Notes: generated by a model from the sequence alone, not told the origin. Shown: positions 7,790 through 16,331, numbered from the stretch's first letter. The stretch is 64,000 nt of DNA from Hymenobacter busanensis (GCF_008727865.1 NZ_VTWU01000001.1:930001-994000); one strand, 5' to 3'. Program-made: numbers and translations.

Positions 7790-9415
7790 CTAGGCGCCCA
7801 CCGTTTGGTACATGCGCTGGCGTTGGGCCTTAATGGTTTCGTCGGCCAGGTACTCTTCGTAGGTCATGCGCTTGTCGATGATGCCTTCCGGCGTCAGCTC
7901 GATGATGCGGTTGGCTACGGTGTCGATGAACTGCAAGTCGTGCGAGGCGAAGAGCATGGTGCCGGGGAAGTCGCGCAGCGAGTTGTTCAGGGCCGTAATG
8001 CTTTCCAGGTCGAGGTGGTTGGTCGGGTCGTCGAGCACCAGCACGTTGCCCGATTCCATCATCATCTTGGAGAGCATGCAGCGCACTTTCTCGCCCCCGC
8101 TCAGCACGTTCGATTTCTTCAGGGACTCTTCGCCCGAAAACAGCATGCGGCCCAGGAAGCCGCGGATGAACGACTCGTCCTTCTCGGCGGAATACTGGCG
8201 CAGCCAATCCACCAGGTTCAAGTCGGTGTTGAAGAACTCGGTGTTTTCCTTCGGGAAGTACGAAGGCGTGATGGTCGTGCCCCAGGCGAATGTGCCTTTG
8301 TCAGCCTGCTTTTCGCCAAACAGAATGTCAAACAGGAGGGAAGCGGCGCGGTCGTCGCGGCCCACAATGGCCACTTTGTCTTTCTTGTCGAGCGAGAAGG
8401 ACACGTTGCGAAACACCAGTTCACCGTCGACCGAGGCGCTCAGGTTGTCTACCGTCAGCAGCTGGTTGCCGGCTTCGCGCTCGGCTTTGAAAGCAATGTA
8501 AGGGTACTTGCGCGAGGAGGGCTTGATTTCCTCCAGCGTGAGTTTTTGCAGCAGCTTCTGGCGCGAGGTAGCCTGCTTCGACTTCGAGGCGTTGGCCGAG
8601 AAGCGGCGCACAAACTCCTCCAGTTCCTTGCGCTTGTCCTCGGTCTTCTTGTTCACCTCCTGGCGCTGGCGCAAAGCCAGCTGGCTCGACTCGTACCAGA
8701 ACGAGTAATTGCCGGGGTACATGGTGATTTTCGAGAAGTCGAGGTCGGCCATGTAGTTACACACCGCGTCGAGGAAGTGACGGTCGTGGCTCACCACAAT
8801 AACCGTGTTCTGGAAGCCGTCGAGGAAGTTTTCCAGCCACAGCACCGTTTCGGCGTCGAGGCCGTTGGTCGGTTCGTCGAGCAGCAGCACGTCGGGGTTG
8901 CCGAACAGGGCCTGGGCCAGCAGCACGCGCACTTTGTCGGAGGTGCCCAGGTCGCCCATCAGGGTGTAGTGCTTGTCTTCGCCAATGCCGAGGCCCGAGA
9001 GCAGCTCGGCGGCTTCGTAGTCGGCGTTCCAGCCTTCAAGGTCGGCAAACTCGCCTTCGAGCACAGCGGCCCGCTCGCCGTCGGCGTCCGAGAAATCGGG
9101 CTTGGCGTAAAGGGCGTCTTTCTCCTCCATCACCTTCCAGAGGCGCTGGTGGCCCATAATCACGGTTTGCAGCACCGGGTACTGGTCGTAGGCAAACTGG
9201 TCCTGCTTCAGTACCGAGAGGCGCGCGCCCTTGGGCATGTCCACCGAGCCGGTGTTGGCTTCGATTTCGCCCGAGAGAATCTTCAGGAAAGTGGATTTGC
9301 CTGCTCCGTTGGCCCCGATAAGGCCGTACACGTTGCCGGGCATAAACTTGATGGTAACGTCTTCAAACAAGATGCGCTTGCCGTAGCGCAGGCTGACGTT
9401 GGTAGTGCTGATCAT
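7790..9415 (-). CDS. ABC-F family ATPase, YbiT type
   Basis: 541-residue soluble protein with two nucleotide-binding domains and no membrane segment, of the ribosome-associated ABC-F group. NBD1 has an intact Walker A (GANGAGKS, 34-41) and Walker B with catalytic Glu (LLLDE, Glu181) but a degenerate signature (DLGTSDK near 156-161). NBD2 has a degenerate Walker A (GRDDRAAS, 352-359), an intact signature (LSGGE, 438-442) and Asp-Asp (462-463) where Glu is usual. The linker between them (about 240-310) is charged and helical, as expected for the P-site tRNA-interacting arm. A box reading TACCTTTG on the minus strand at 9473-9480 is a likely promoter. Confidence 0.92.
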   Translation of the reverse strand: MISTTNVSLRYGKRILFEDVTIKFMPGNVYGLIGANGAGKSTFLKILSGEIEANTGSVDMPKGARLSVLKQDQFAYDQYPVLQTVIMGHQRLWKVMEEKDALYAKPDFSDADGERAAVLEGEFADLEGWNADYEAAELLSGLGIGEDKHYTLMGDLGTSDKVRVLLAQALFGNPDVLLLDEPTNGLDAETVLWLENFLDGFQNTVIVVSHDRHFLDAVCNYMADLDFSKITMYPGNYSFWYESSQLALRQRQEVNKKTEDKRKELEEFVRRFSANASKSKQATSRQKLLQKLTLEEIKPSSRKYPYIAFKAEREAGNQLLTVDNLSASVDGELVFRNVSFSLDKKDKVAIVGRDDRAASLLFDILFGEKQADKGTFAWGTTITPSYFPKENTEFFNTDLNLVDWLRQYSAEKDESFIRGFLGRMLFSGEESLKKSNVLSGGEKVRCMLSKMMMESGNVLVLDDPTNHLDLESITALNNSLRDFPGTMLFASHDLQFIDTVANRIIELTPEGIIDKRMTYEEYLADETIKAQRQRMYQTVGA

Positions 9416-9723
9416 GCAGTAGCTGCCGAAAAAATCAAATCAGAAAAGAGCCAGAATAGGCCAAAAACCGCGCAAAGGTAGTCAAAAACCACCGGGGCGC
9501 ATGCGCCCGAGGAGATATAACACCAACGGCTTGCCAAAAAATCCCGCAAAGCGGAAGCCACAGAATCAGGCGGTTAAAAAACAAAAGTTGGCTTGGGCGT
9601 TGCGCAAAGCACAACCGGCACCGCCCGATTGCAGTATAGATAAAGGCGCTTGCGGCAGCGGCAATTATATGCCTGCCTAGCCAGCGCGCCTCTCTTCATT
9701 TTAACTCTTCAACCTCCTGCCTT
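9416..9723. other. Divergent intergenic region
   Basis: About 300 bases between the ABC-F gene and the DUF4199 gene. It holds the minus-strand -7 box at 9473-9480. The rest shows no coding pattern or repeat that I can recognise; promoters for the plus-strand gene must lie here. Confidence 0.5.
9473..9480 (-). promoter_or_regulatory. Bacteroidota-type -7 box (TACCTTTG)
   Basis: Reverse complement of CAAAGGTA, an exact TAnnTTTG match 58 bases upstream of the ABC-F start. No clear TTG -33 element at the expected distance. Confidence 0.5.
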
Positions 9724-10194
9724 ATGGCTGACGCAATGCTTTCTCCGGAACGGAACGGGATACGGTACGGACTTTTCACGTCCGTGGGCATGATTGCCTA
9801 TTTTCTGCTGGCCAGTCTCATCGGCTGGGCCGACCGCATCGAATACAGCTTTTTGAACGGCGTTGTGCTGGCTATTGGCGTATGCATGGCCATTGCGCAC
9901 TACAAGCGCGTGCGCCACGACCGGATGCCGTACCTGCACGGCTTTGGTACCGGCATCATCACGGCCGCTGTTGCCTCGCTGGTGTTTGGGTTGTTTCTGA
10001 TTGCGTACATGGTCATTAACCCGAACTTTGTGGAGCAATTGCGCGCCCAGGATTTGTTTGGGTTTGACCTCTCGGTAACCATTGCCTTCCTGGCGGTATT
10101 GCTGCAAGGTGTAATGTCGGGCGTCATTATTTCGCTCATTGCCATGCAATACTTCAAGAGCCCCGACCACAAACCATTGGAGCAGTTGGATTAG
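9724..10194 (+). CDS. DUF4199 family membrane protein
   Basis: 156-residue integral membrane protein. Four hydrophobic segments are visible (about residues 17-34, 43-58, 75-100 and 120-145). The layout RNGIRYGLFTSVGMIAYFLL, a short RxxR cytoplasmic loop (HYKRVRHDRMPYLHGFGTG) and a C-terminal helix ending ALIAMQYFK-like matches the Bacteroidota DUF4199 family, usually about 160-180 residues. No function is known. It stands alone, with its own terminator. Confidence 0.8.
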   Translation: MADAMLSPERNGIRYGLFTSVGMIAYFLLASLIGWADRIEYSFLNGVVLAIGVCMAIAHYKRVRHDRMPYLHGFGTGIITAAVASLVFGLFLIAYMVINPNFVEQLRAQDLFGFDLSVTIAFLAVLLQGVMSGVIISLIAMQYFKSPDHKPLEQLD

Positions 10195-10220
10195 TGAACG
10201 AGCCTTGCTGCTTCTAAATA

Positions 10221-10253
10221 AAACCCGCCTTGGCGTACTGCCAGGGCGGGTTT
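10221..10253 (+). terminator. Intrinsic terminator after DUF4199 gene
   Basis: Stem 10221-10234 with 10240-10253 (one G-T wobble), loop GTACT, right arm running into T-rich sequence. Confidence 0.8.
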
Positions 10254-10394
10254 CTTATTGAGACAATCTTCCCGAAATGGGAACCGAAGCCACAAAGAAA
10301 AATGTTATAAGAGAGTTGTTTATTAAACTTTTGCAACATATAATTGGATTGAGTAAAGACAGCTCAACCAACTCCACCTACTTTGCCCCTTTCC

Positions 10395-10790
10395 ATGAAA
10401 GCCTTTCTCATAGCCGCATTTTGCTGCTGCCTCAGCATCGTGGCCAACGCCCAGATGCGCGACCGGCAACCCGACATGCCCAACCAGAGCCAGACCGTGC
10501 AAGCCGATGACCTAACCCGGCAAATGGCCAACCGGCTGCACCTGAACGAAGCGCAGTACATCAAGCTGCGGGCTGCCAACCAGATTAAGCTCGCCAAAAT
10601 GGACGAGATTCAATGGCAGTTTCAGCAGGACCCTGATACCCGCAACGCCAAGCTGATCGAACTGGAAGCCCAGTACGAACAGGAATGCCAGCGTATTTTT
10701 ACGCCTTCGCAACTGAGTGTGTGGCGGGAAGAAACGCCAGCCAACGACGCTCCTGCCGCTACCGACCCCAACCAGAACCGATTGGGTTAG
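10395..10790 (+). CDS. Small secreted protein, Spy/LTXXQ-like
   Basis: 131-residue protein with a signal peptide (MKAFLIAAFCCCLSIVANA, cleavage before Q). The mature part is charged and helical (DDLTRQMANRLHLNEAQYIKLRAANQIKLAKMDEIQ) and includes a TPSQLSVW segment, resembling periplasmic Spy/CpxP-type LTxxQ proteins; the exact LTxxQ repeats are not present. ATG 10395 is chosen over an upstream TTG because it begins the signal peptide. The short sequence CTACTTTGCCCC just upstream resembles a -7 box. Confidence 0.6.
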   Translation: MKAFLIAAFCCCLSIVANAQMRDRQPDMPNQSQTVQADDLTRQMANRLHLNEAQYIKLRAANQIKLAKMDEIQWQFQQDPDTRNAKLIELEAQYEQECQRIFTPSQLSVWREETPANDAPAATDPNQNRLG

Positions 10791-10800
10791 AAATTTTGCT

Positions 10801-10857
10801 CCATAAAAAAAGCCGCCCGCTTCGCGCACTAAGCGAAGCGGGCGGCTTTTTTTATGG
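10801..10857. terminator. Bidirectional terminator, 25-bp perfect stem
   Basis: Arms 10801-10825 and 10833-10857 are perfectly complementary with a seven-base loop, with A-run and T-run inside the stem. The right arm overlaps the last codons of the convergent lipoprotein gene (ends 10852). Confidence 0.85.
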
Positions 10858-11256
10858 AGCTTTCTTACCGATGGGCGGCGTGGTGCTGTACAGAACTTCC
10901 GTTACGGTGTTAAGCGCGCCGAACCGGAGCACGAGCCGTCGGGCCTTACTACGTGGATGACCCGGTTGGCATTGCTCCCCGGGGTCGAGGTAGTAATAAT
11001 AGATGCGCTGGGTCTGTTCTTCGAGTTCCTCTTCGTCGGGGTGGCCCAGCAAGCCGTTTACAGCGCCGTTGCTGAGACCATACAGTTTTTGCCGGTGCTG
11101 ATCGAGCGGGGGCAGCAACTTGGCGCGGGTGTTTTGACAGGCTCGGGTGTCACGCTGCCAGGCCGCCGCATCGAACCCCGGAATAGTGATGCTCGACTGG
11201 CTGCAAGATGCTAATAGAGAAGTGGCTGCCCCAAATAATAATACGCGTAGGTGCAT
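10852..11256 (-). CDS. Small lipoprotein with BamE/SmpA-like domain
   Basis: 134-residue predicted lipoprotein. ATG 11256 gives MHLRVLLFGAATSLLASC with a lipobox (LASC, lipidated Cys18). The middle has LYGLSNGAVNGLLGHPDEEELEEQ, followed by an aromatic strand RIYYYYL and a terminal strand RLVLRFGALNTVTEVLY. This is the order seen in BamE/SmpA-OmlA folds (helix with v..lLG.Pd, Y-rich strand, l.l.F....V). The assignment is by pattern only. The stop lies inside the terminator stem shared with the upstream convergent gene. Confidence 0.6.
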   Translation of the reverse strand: MHLRVLLFGAATSLLASCSQSSITIPGFDAAAWQRDTRACQNTRAKLLPPLDQHRQKLYGLSNGAVNGLLGHPDEEELEEQTQRIYYYYLDPGEQCQPGHPRSKARRLVLRFGALNTVTEVLYSTTPPIGKKAP

Positions 11257-11311
11257 CGTTGGAACCCGGGTTGGACCTCCGTCGTTAGAGGGCACGGCTG
11301 CGCAAAACTAG

Positions 11312-11319
11312 TACATTTG
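11312..11319 (+). promoter_or_regulatory. Bacteroidota-type -7 box (TACATTTG)
   Basis: Exact TAnnTTTG match about 53 bases upstream of the YkuD_2 protein start and downstream of the divergent lipoprotein start. No strong TTG is seen at the -33 distance. Confidence 0.5.
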
Positions 11320-11371
11320 CGGGGCCGTGTTACTCTGTCGGATTGCGACTTCACGCCATTTCCACCTTGCA

Positions 11372-12166
11372 ATGAAGCCTGCACGTTTTCTCGCGGTTGT
11401 TGGACTGCTGACCTTGGGCCTGCGCAGCGTATCGGCAGCGGCGCTGCCCAGCGGGGTTTCGCCCGCGGCCAAGCCACCGGGCACTGCGCAACAGGCGCTG
11501 TACATGGCAGCCTTTGAGCAAAACCTGGTGCGGACGTACGCTACGGCGCACCTGGCCAGCACCGGCCTGAGTGCGACGGTACTGCGCAATGCGCTTATCG
11601 GGTATTACAACCTGCGCCGCCGCGGGCTGGCCAGCAAGCCGGTGCTTACCATCATTGATTTCGGCCGTTCCAGCCGCCTCAACCGCTTGTGGGTAATTGA
11701 TCTGGCCAAGCAACGCTTGTTGTTTCACACGCTGGTTGCGCACGGCAAAAACACGGGCGAAGAATTTGCCAAGGCCTTTTCGAACACCGCGGGCTCCGAA
11801 CAAAGCAGCGTGGGCTTTTACCTCACCCAGCAAACCTACCAAGGCAAGCACGGCCTGTCGCTGAAATTGCGCGGCATGGACCCGCAATTCAACTCCAACG
11901 CCGCCTCGCGGGCGGTAGTGGTGCACGGAGCCGAGTACGTATGCCAGGATTTTATTCGGCAGCACGGCCGCCTGGGCCGCAGCCAGGGGTGCCCGGCGCT
12001 GCCACCCGAGCAATCGGCGGCCATCATCAAAACCATTCAGGGCGGGTCGGTTATCTATGCACAGCCCCCAGCTAGTGTTAGCTACCGTTCGTCGTGGCTG
12101 AACCTGGACGATGCTTTACCGGCTTTTGCCCGCAGCCAGGGCATGAGCCCCATGGTGGCGCAGTAA
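11372..12166 (+). CDS. Murein L,D-transpeptidase catalytic-domain protein (YkuD_2 type)
   Basis: 264-residue secreted protein. ATG 11372 gives a signal peptide (MKPARFLAVVGLLTLGLRSVSA). Residues about 90-215 carry the catalytic domain: LTIIDFGRSSRLNRLWVIDL, VAHGKNTG, then VVVHGAEYV and GRSQGCPAL with the nucleophile Cys207. This His...SxGCP arrangement is that of the YkuD_2 branch, presumed to act on peptidoglycan stem peptides in the periplasm. The closing part (VIYAQPPASVSYRSSWL) is less conserved. A second, unrelated-length L,D-transpeptidase lies at 38297. Confidence 0.87.
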   Translation: MKPARFLAVVGLLTLGLRSVSAAALPSGVSPAAKPPGTAQQALYMAAFEQNLVRTYATAHLASTGLSATVLRNALIGYYNLRRRGLASKPVLTIIDFGRSSRLNRLWVIDLAKQRLLFHTLVAHGKNTGEEFAKAFSNTAGSEQSSVGFYLTQQTYQGKHGLSLKLRGMDPQFNSNAASRAVVVHGAEYVCQDFIRQHGRLGRSQGCPALPPEQSAAIIKTIQGGSVIYAQPPASVSYRSSWLNLDDALPAFARSQGMSPMVAQ

Positions 12167-12198
12167 GGTCGCTTCTATCTAAAACCAATACATACAGC

Positions 12199-12231
12199 AA
12201 GGCCGGACGTCCTTACTGGATGCCCGGCCTT
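12199..12231. terminator. Bidirectional hairpin terminator
   Basis: Stem AAGGCCGG (12199-12206) with 12224-12231 and a partly paired interior, followed by TTGTTATT; between convergent genes. Confidence 0.65.
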
Positions 12232-12255
12232 TGTTATTACCGCGTAGTGAGCTGT

Positions 12256-12444
12256 TTACGCCCGGTCGCCGGTGGCGCGCACGAGGCTGATGCCGGCGAA
12301 GAAAAACACCAGGCCCAGGCCCAGCGGAACAAGGGAGTTCATTTTGCTTAGTTGGACCATGCCCAGCAAGCCGAGGGCGCCATAAATGAGGGCCGCAATG
12401 CCAAGCAGCGTCAGCAAAGACCCAAAGGTGCGTTTCTGGTTCAT
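12256..12444 (-). CDS. Small two-helix membrane protein
   Basis: 62-residue protein starting MNQKRTFGSLLTLLGIAALIYGALG at 12444. Two hydrophobic segments (about 8-28 and 37-55) are linked by a short polar loop, with a final charged tail ATGDRA. I recognise it as a type common in Bacteroidota genomes but know no function. The longer upstream open frame lacks a plausible start. Confidence 0.65.
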   Translation of the reverse strand: MNQKRTFGSLLTLLGIAALIYGALGLLGMVQLSKMNSLVPLGLGLVFFFAGISLVRATGDRA

Positions 12445-12650
12445 CGTGAAAGTAGGAAGGAAGAAAGGCCGCACGTGGCAAGCCGCAGTCCGAGGTGGAA
12501 TGCAAGGCATGGTACGTAAGTAACCCTGTTTTGGCTGCGTTAGGCCGGGTACAACCCTTCCGAATGTGGCGCGTTAGATGCAGCTGAACGGTTTCCGGTA
12601 GCCGCCGGGTCGTTTCTTCTCTCATCAACCCCCTTTTACTGACTCCCACC

Positions 12651-13460
12651 ATGCGAGGAAACCTCCGATACATCATCGGGCTGCTGCTGGCCGCTTTTTC
12701 CCTGGTTACCTATTACTGCAACCGTAGCACCAACCCCGTAACCGGCGAGGTGCAACACGTGAGCATGTCGGCCGACCAGGAAATTGCCCTGGGCCTGCAA
12801 GCCGCCCCCGAAATGGCCCAACAGTACGGCGGCCTTCACCCCGACCAGCAAGCCGCCGCCGCCGTCAAGCGCATTGGGCAAGAAATCGTGTCGCGCTCCG
12901 AAGCGGCCAAGTCGCCCTACAAGTTTGATTTCCACCTGTTGGCCGATGAGAATACCATTAACGCCTTTGCGCTGCCCGGCGGGCAGATTTTCGTGACGGC
13001 GGGCTTGCTGAAAAACATGAAATCGGAAGGGCAGGTGGCCGGCGTGCTGGCCCACGAAATTGGCCACGTGGTAGGCCGCCATTCGGCCGAGCAGATGGCC
13101 AAATCGAAGCTGACGCAAGGCCTGACGGGCGCTGCCGCCATTGCTGCCTACGACCCCGACCGGCCCAGCACCATGGCTACGGCCGCCGCCGCCGCCATGG
13201 TCTCGAAGCTCATCACGATGCGTTTCGGGCGCCAGGATGAGCTGGAAGCCGACCGCTTGGCCGTGAAGTATGCCAGCGAGGCGCAGTACGACCCCCGCTC
13301 CATGATTGAAGTGATGCGCATTCTGGAAGAGCAGGGCGGCCGCAGTAGCACCCCCGAGTTCATGAGCACCCACCCCAACCCCGGCAACCGCATTGACGAG
13401 CTGGACCGCGAAATAGCGGCTGAGTTTCCCAGCGGGGTGCCTACGGGCCTAAAAAAATAA
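12651..13460 (+). CDS. M48 family metalloprotease, membrane/lipoprotein-anchored
   Basis: 269-residue zinc metalloprotease of the BepA/LoiP-like M48C type, likely a periplasmic quality-control enzyme for outer-membrane proteins. The N-terminal hydrophobic segment (residues 5-22) is followed by Cys23 in a non-canonical context (TYYC), so lipidation is uncertain. The catalytic motif is AHEIGHVVGRH (HExxH at 135-139); the third zinc ligand is likely the Glu in RQDELEADRLAV. The block STPEFMSTHPNPGNRIDEL near the end is typical. A related enzyme is at 20055. Confidence 0.9.
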   Translation: MRGNLRYIIGLLLAAFSLVTYYCNRSTNPVTGEVQHVSMSADQEIALGLQAAPEMAQQYGGLHPDQQAAAAVKRIGQEIVSRSEAAKSPYKFDFHLLADENTINAFALPGGQIFVTAGLLKNMKSEGQVAGVLAHEIGHVVGRHSAEQMAKSKLTQGLTGAAAIAAYDPDRPSTMATAAAAAMVSKLITMRFGRQDELEADRLAVKYASEAQYDPRSMIEVMRILEEQGGRSSTPEFMSTHPNPGNRIDELDREIAAEFPSGVPTGLKK

Positions 13461-13486
13461 TCCTCTTCGCTGCGTTGCAGTAGTTG

Positions 13487-13514
13487 AAAAGCCGGCGCGA
13501 AAGTGCCGGCTTTT
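13487..13514 (+). terminator. Intrinsic terminator after M48 gene
   Basis: Stem AAAAGCCGGC (13487-13496) with 13505-13514 and an eight-base loop, followed by a T-run. Confidence 0.8.
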
Positions 13515-13557
13515 TTTGTGGCGCTTGCGTTAAAGCCCCAAGCCGTTTTCCTGCCGT

Positions 13558-14457
13558 ATGCCCAATACTCCTCTTTTTCTGCGCCGAATTCTGTTCGTCA
13601 TCAACCCCATTTCCGGCGACATCGACAAGAGCGACGTGCACCAGATGCTGGTGCAGGTGTGCAAGGAGCACGGACGCGAAGCCGGGCTTTTTGAAACTAC
13701 CGGGAACAACGACCTGGACCGCTTGCAGCAGTACCTGCAGCAGCACGCGTACGAAGCCGTGTTTGCCGCCGGCGGCGATGGAACGGTGAGCTTGGTGGCG
13801 CAAGCCGTGCAGGCACTGGGCCTGCCGATGGGAATAGTGCCTCTGGGCTCCGGCAATGGTCTTTCCAAGGATCTGGGTATTCCACAAGACCCCGCTGCGG
13901 CCGTAGAGTTGGTATGGGCCCACCGCGAGCAGACCATTGATACACTGAGCGTGAGCGGGCATTTTACAGCGCACCTCGCCGATTTAGGCTTCAACGCCCT
14001 GGTCGTAACCCGATTCAGTGAAGGCACAACCCGGGGGCCGGGGGCCTACGTGCGCATTGCGCTTCAGGAGTATATAGGCTACGAACCGGCCCGCTACCGT
14101 ATTGAAACCGAAACGGAAACCTGGGAAGGCGAGGCCTTTATGCTCACCATTGCCAACGCCCGCACGTTCGGGAGCAACGTGGTCATCAACCCCGACGGGC
14201 TGCTCGATGACGGGTGGTTTGAGCTGTGCCTTATCGAACCATTTCCGGCGGCGGCGGCCCCGCGCATGCTCTACCACCTCTACAGCGAAGGGTTCGAGGA
14301 ATCGGAGTACACGCGGCGGTTGCGGTGCCGCCGGGCCCGTATAGCGGTGCTGGGCCAAGATACCGTGCAGGTGCAAGTCGACGGCGAACCGCTGGAATTG
14401 TCCACGCCGCTGCAAGTCAGCATCAGCCCACGGAGCCTGCGGGTGCTGGTGCCGTAA
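13558..14457 (+). CDS. Diacylglycerol kinase-family lipid kinase (YegS/DagK-like)
   Basis: 299-residue cytoplasmic lipid kinase that uses ATP to phosphorylate a lipid alcohol. The family motifs are FVINPISGD near the N-terminus, AAGGDGTVSLVAQAV (nucleotide loop GGDGTV), MGIVPLGSGNGLSKDLGIP, and later NPDGLLDDGWFELCLI followed by VQVDGEPLEL. These define the DGK catalytic fold shared by DagK, YegS and sphingosine kinase-like proteins, so the lipid substrate is not certain. A sphingolipid substrate is conceivable since a serine palmitoyltransferase gene lies at 57025. Its 3' end overlaps the convergent phosphoesterase gene by 35 bases. Confidence 0.88.
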   Translation: MPNTPLFLRRILFVINPISGDIDKSDVHQMLVQVCKEHGREAGLFETTGNNDLDRLQQYLQQHAYEAVFAAGGDGTVSLVAQAVQALGLPMGIVPLGSGNGLSKDLGIPQDPAAAVELVWAHREQTIDTLSVSGHFTAHLADLGFNALVVTRFSEGTTRGPGAYVRIALQEYIGYEPARYRIETETETWEGEAFMLTIANARTFGSNVVINPDGLLDDGWFELCLIEPFPAAAAPRMLYHLYSEGFEESEYTRRLRCRRARIAVLGQDTVQVQVDGEPLELSTPLQVSISPRSLRVLVP

Positions 14458-15634
14458 CGGGCAAAGCCGAGCTAAAGACCGGCGCGGCGCGCGTACCCTC
14501 GGTATCGGCCGGCTCCCAGGTGTGCAGCCACAGCTGGCCGTCGGCGTAATAATCGAGGGTGAAAAAGCCCTTGTGCTCGTGCACAAACGCCGCCTTGCCG
14601 CCGGCCTGTACAAAGGAGGTTTTGCTACCAGCCCCGCTGACGATGTAGTGCACGCCGCGCCGCAGAAAGTACTGCAGGTTGTGGTCGTGGCCGGCGGCGT
14701 ACACGATTCCCGGAACTTGCCGGAGCACATCTAGCAAGCGGCGGCGCATTCGGCGGTAGGGCGGGTGGGCCATGTCTTCAGCGGCTCCCACCAGGCGGCG
14801 GTAGAACGGAAACAATGACCCAATCAGCGGCAAAGGCACATAAGCGCGCTTATGGGCCGCGGTCAGCGGAAACACGTGCTGCTTTACTGTGAATTTGCCG
14901 CCGTGCATGGCATTGGAATACAGCGGATGGTGCCCGGCTACCACAATGCGCTGGCCGTGGTACTGGGCCAGCATATCGGCCAGCTGCGTGAAGGGCTGCT
15001 TGGTGTCGGTGGCTGCACAGCCGTGGGCCGGACCGAAGGGGCGGGGGCCCCGCTGCACCCACCACTGGGTGTTGAGCACCAGCAGCACCAAGCCATTGGC
15101 CAGAGGTAGGGCAACGGGACCGGGGCAACCGTTTTCGGGCAAATACAAGGCTTGGGGCAAGTGCTGGCGCACGTAGGCTTCCTGCGCCCGCAGGTATTCG
15201 TAGCCGTCGGGGCGGCCTTTGTTCCAGTCGTGGTTGCCGCTGAGAAATACTACCGGACCCGCAAAGCCGCGCAGCACTTCCAGTTGAATGTTGAGACGAT
15301 GCTCGGCGTCTTCGCGGCGCGGGTGGCCCATGGGAGGCAAGCCTACCGGGTACACATTGTCGCCGAGCAACACCACGGTACCGGAGGCACCAACTTCCTG
15401 CAGCCAGCGGCGCAGCAGGTTGAGCACCGGGTCGCGGCCGTCGGTGGCCACCGCGCCCAGGTCGCCAACCAGGCAAATGCGGTGTGCGGGGGCCGTGTCG
15501 GGCGGTGAGGCGGATTGCTGCTGGCGCCACGCCGGGGCTATGTAGGGTCGGCGCCGCAGGCGGCGCTCCTGCACAAAGCGGTAGGCCAGCCACGCCGCCA
15601 GTAAGGCACACAACACAAGCGCGAATAAAGCCAC
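14423..15634 (-). CDS. Membrane-anchored metallophosphoesterase
   Basis: Calcineurin-like phosphoesterase of about 403 residues. An N-terminal hydrophobic helix (about 2-20) anchors it. Metal-binding motifs are in order: VGDLG, LLGDNVYP, SGNHDW, VAGHHPLY and AAGHDHN, leading to VSGAGSKTSF. Bacteroidota often carry this domain fused to a middle domain and a BamA-like barrel; here it stands alone. The start is a GTG at 15634 and is uncertain, because the frame remains open upstream into the neighbouring gene. The 3' end overlaps the lipid kinase gene. Substrate unknown. Confidence 0.85.
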   Translation of the reverse strand: MALFALVLCALLAAWLAYRFVQERRLRRRPYIAPAWRQQQSASPPDTAPAHRICLVGDLGAVATDGRDPVLNLLRRWLQEVGASGTVVLLGDNVYPVGLPPMGHPRREDAEHRLNIQLEVLRGFAGPVVFLSGNHDWNKGRPDGYEYLRAQEAYVRQHLPQALYLPENGCPGPVALPLANGLVLLVLNTQWWVQRGPRPFGPAHGCAATDTKQPFTQLADMLAQYHGQRIVVAGHHPLYSNAMHGGKFTVKQHVFPLTAAHKRAYVPLPLIGSLFPFYRRLVGAAEDMAHPPYRRMRRRLLDVLRQVPGIVYAAGHDHNLQYFLRRGVHYIVSGAGSKTSFVQAGGKAAFVHEHKGFFTLDYYADGQLWLHTWEPADTEGTRAAPVFSSALPVTAPAPAGSVG

Positions 15635-15695
15635 GGCCAGCAGGAAAGTTTGCCGGGTGTACGCGCCGCCGGGGGCGAAGTTGGCCGCGCTGCCG

Positions 15696-16331
15696 TTAGA
15701 ACGACGGCGGCGTCAGATTCTTGAAGTGGCCGTTCTGGCGCACGCGCTCTTTCAGGCGCTCGGTTTCGCTGAGCATGGGCAACAGCCGCTCCAGATGCTC
15801 GCACACCATTTCCTGCCGTTCGGTTTCGGAGGTCAGCTCCAGCAGGTGGTATTCTTGCTCGTTGGAGAGGCCGAGGTGATGGGCCACATCGAAAATACGG
15901 AAGTGCGGCGGCAAAGTGAGCAGCAAAGGGTGCAAGCCAAGCGCATCGTATAGCTGCTCAAGCTGAGCCGTAATGCGCTGGCGCAGCGGGGCCGATTCGG
16001 CGGGGTCGTCGGGCAGGGTTTCCACGTAGCCGGCGGCATACAGCTTGCCCGGCGCCTGGCGCAGCATTTCGTCGAGGCGAAACACGCTCACGCCCTCGGT
16101 ACGAATGTCGGACTCACCGGATTCGTAAAGCTTTTCGATTTTGATCAGCCGCATTTCGGTGCCGATGGGTTGCACGGCGCCGTTCAGAAACGCCGGAATA
16201 CCGAACGTGAGGCCTTCGGTGGCGCAGTCGTGCACCAGCTGCCGGTAGCGCGGCTCGAAGATGTGCAGGTTGAGTTTTTCGCCGGGAAAAACCACGAGGT
16301 TGAGGGGGAAAAGGGGAAGCAGGCGTGGCAT
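15696..16331 (-). CDS. Lon-N (substrate-binding) domain protein
   Basis: 211-residue protein consisting only of the N-terminal domain of the Lon protease. It starts MPRLLPLFPLNLVVFPGEKLNLHIFEPRYRQLV, the classical Lon-N opening, and continues with the FGIPAF strand and a helical second half ending in MLSETERLKERVRQNGHFKNL. There is no AAA+ or protease domain, so it cannot degrade proteins itself; stand-alone Lon-N proteins have no settled function. It is probably co-transcribed with the metallophosphoesterase. Confidence 0.88.
   Translation of the reverse strand: MPRLLPLFPLNLVVFPGEKLNLHIFEPRYRQLVHDCATEGLTFGIPAFLNGAVQPIGTEMRLIKIEKLYESGESDIRTEGVSVFRLDEMLRQAPGKLYAAGYVETLPDDPAESAPLRQRITAQLEQLYDALGLHPLLLTLPPHFRIFDVAHHLGLSNEQEYHLLELTSETERQEMVCEHLERLLPMLSETERLKERVRQNGHFKNLTPPSF

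Noticed and set aside
7805-9481. Long plus-strand open frame opposite the ABC-F gene
   Set aside because: It mirrors the GC-rich codons of the real gene; its translation is low-complexity (His/Val/Gln-rich) without domains.
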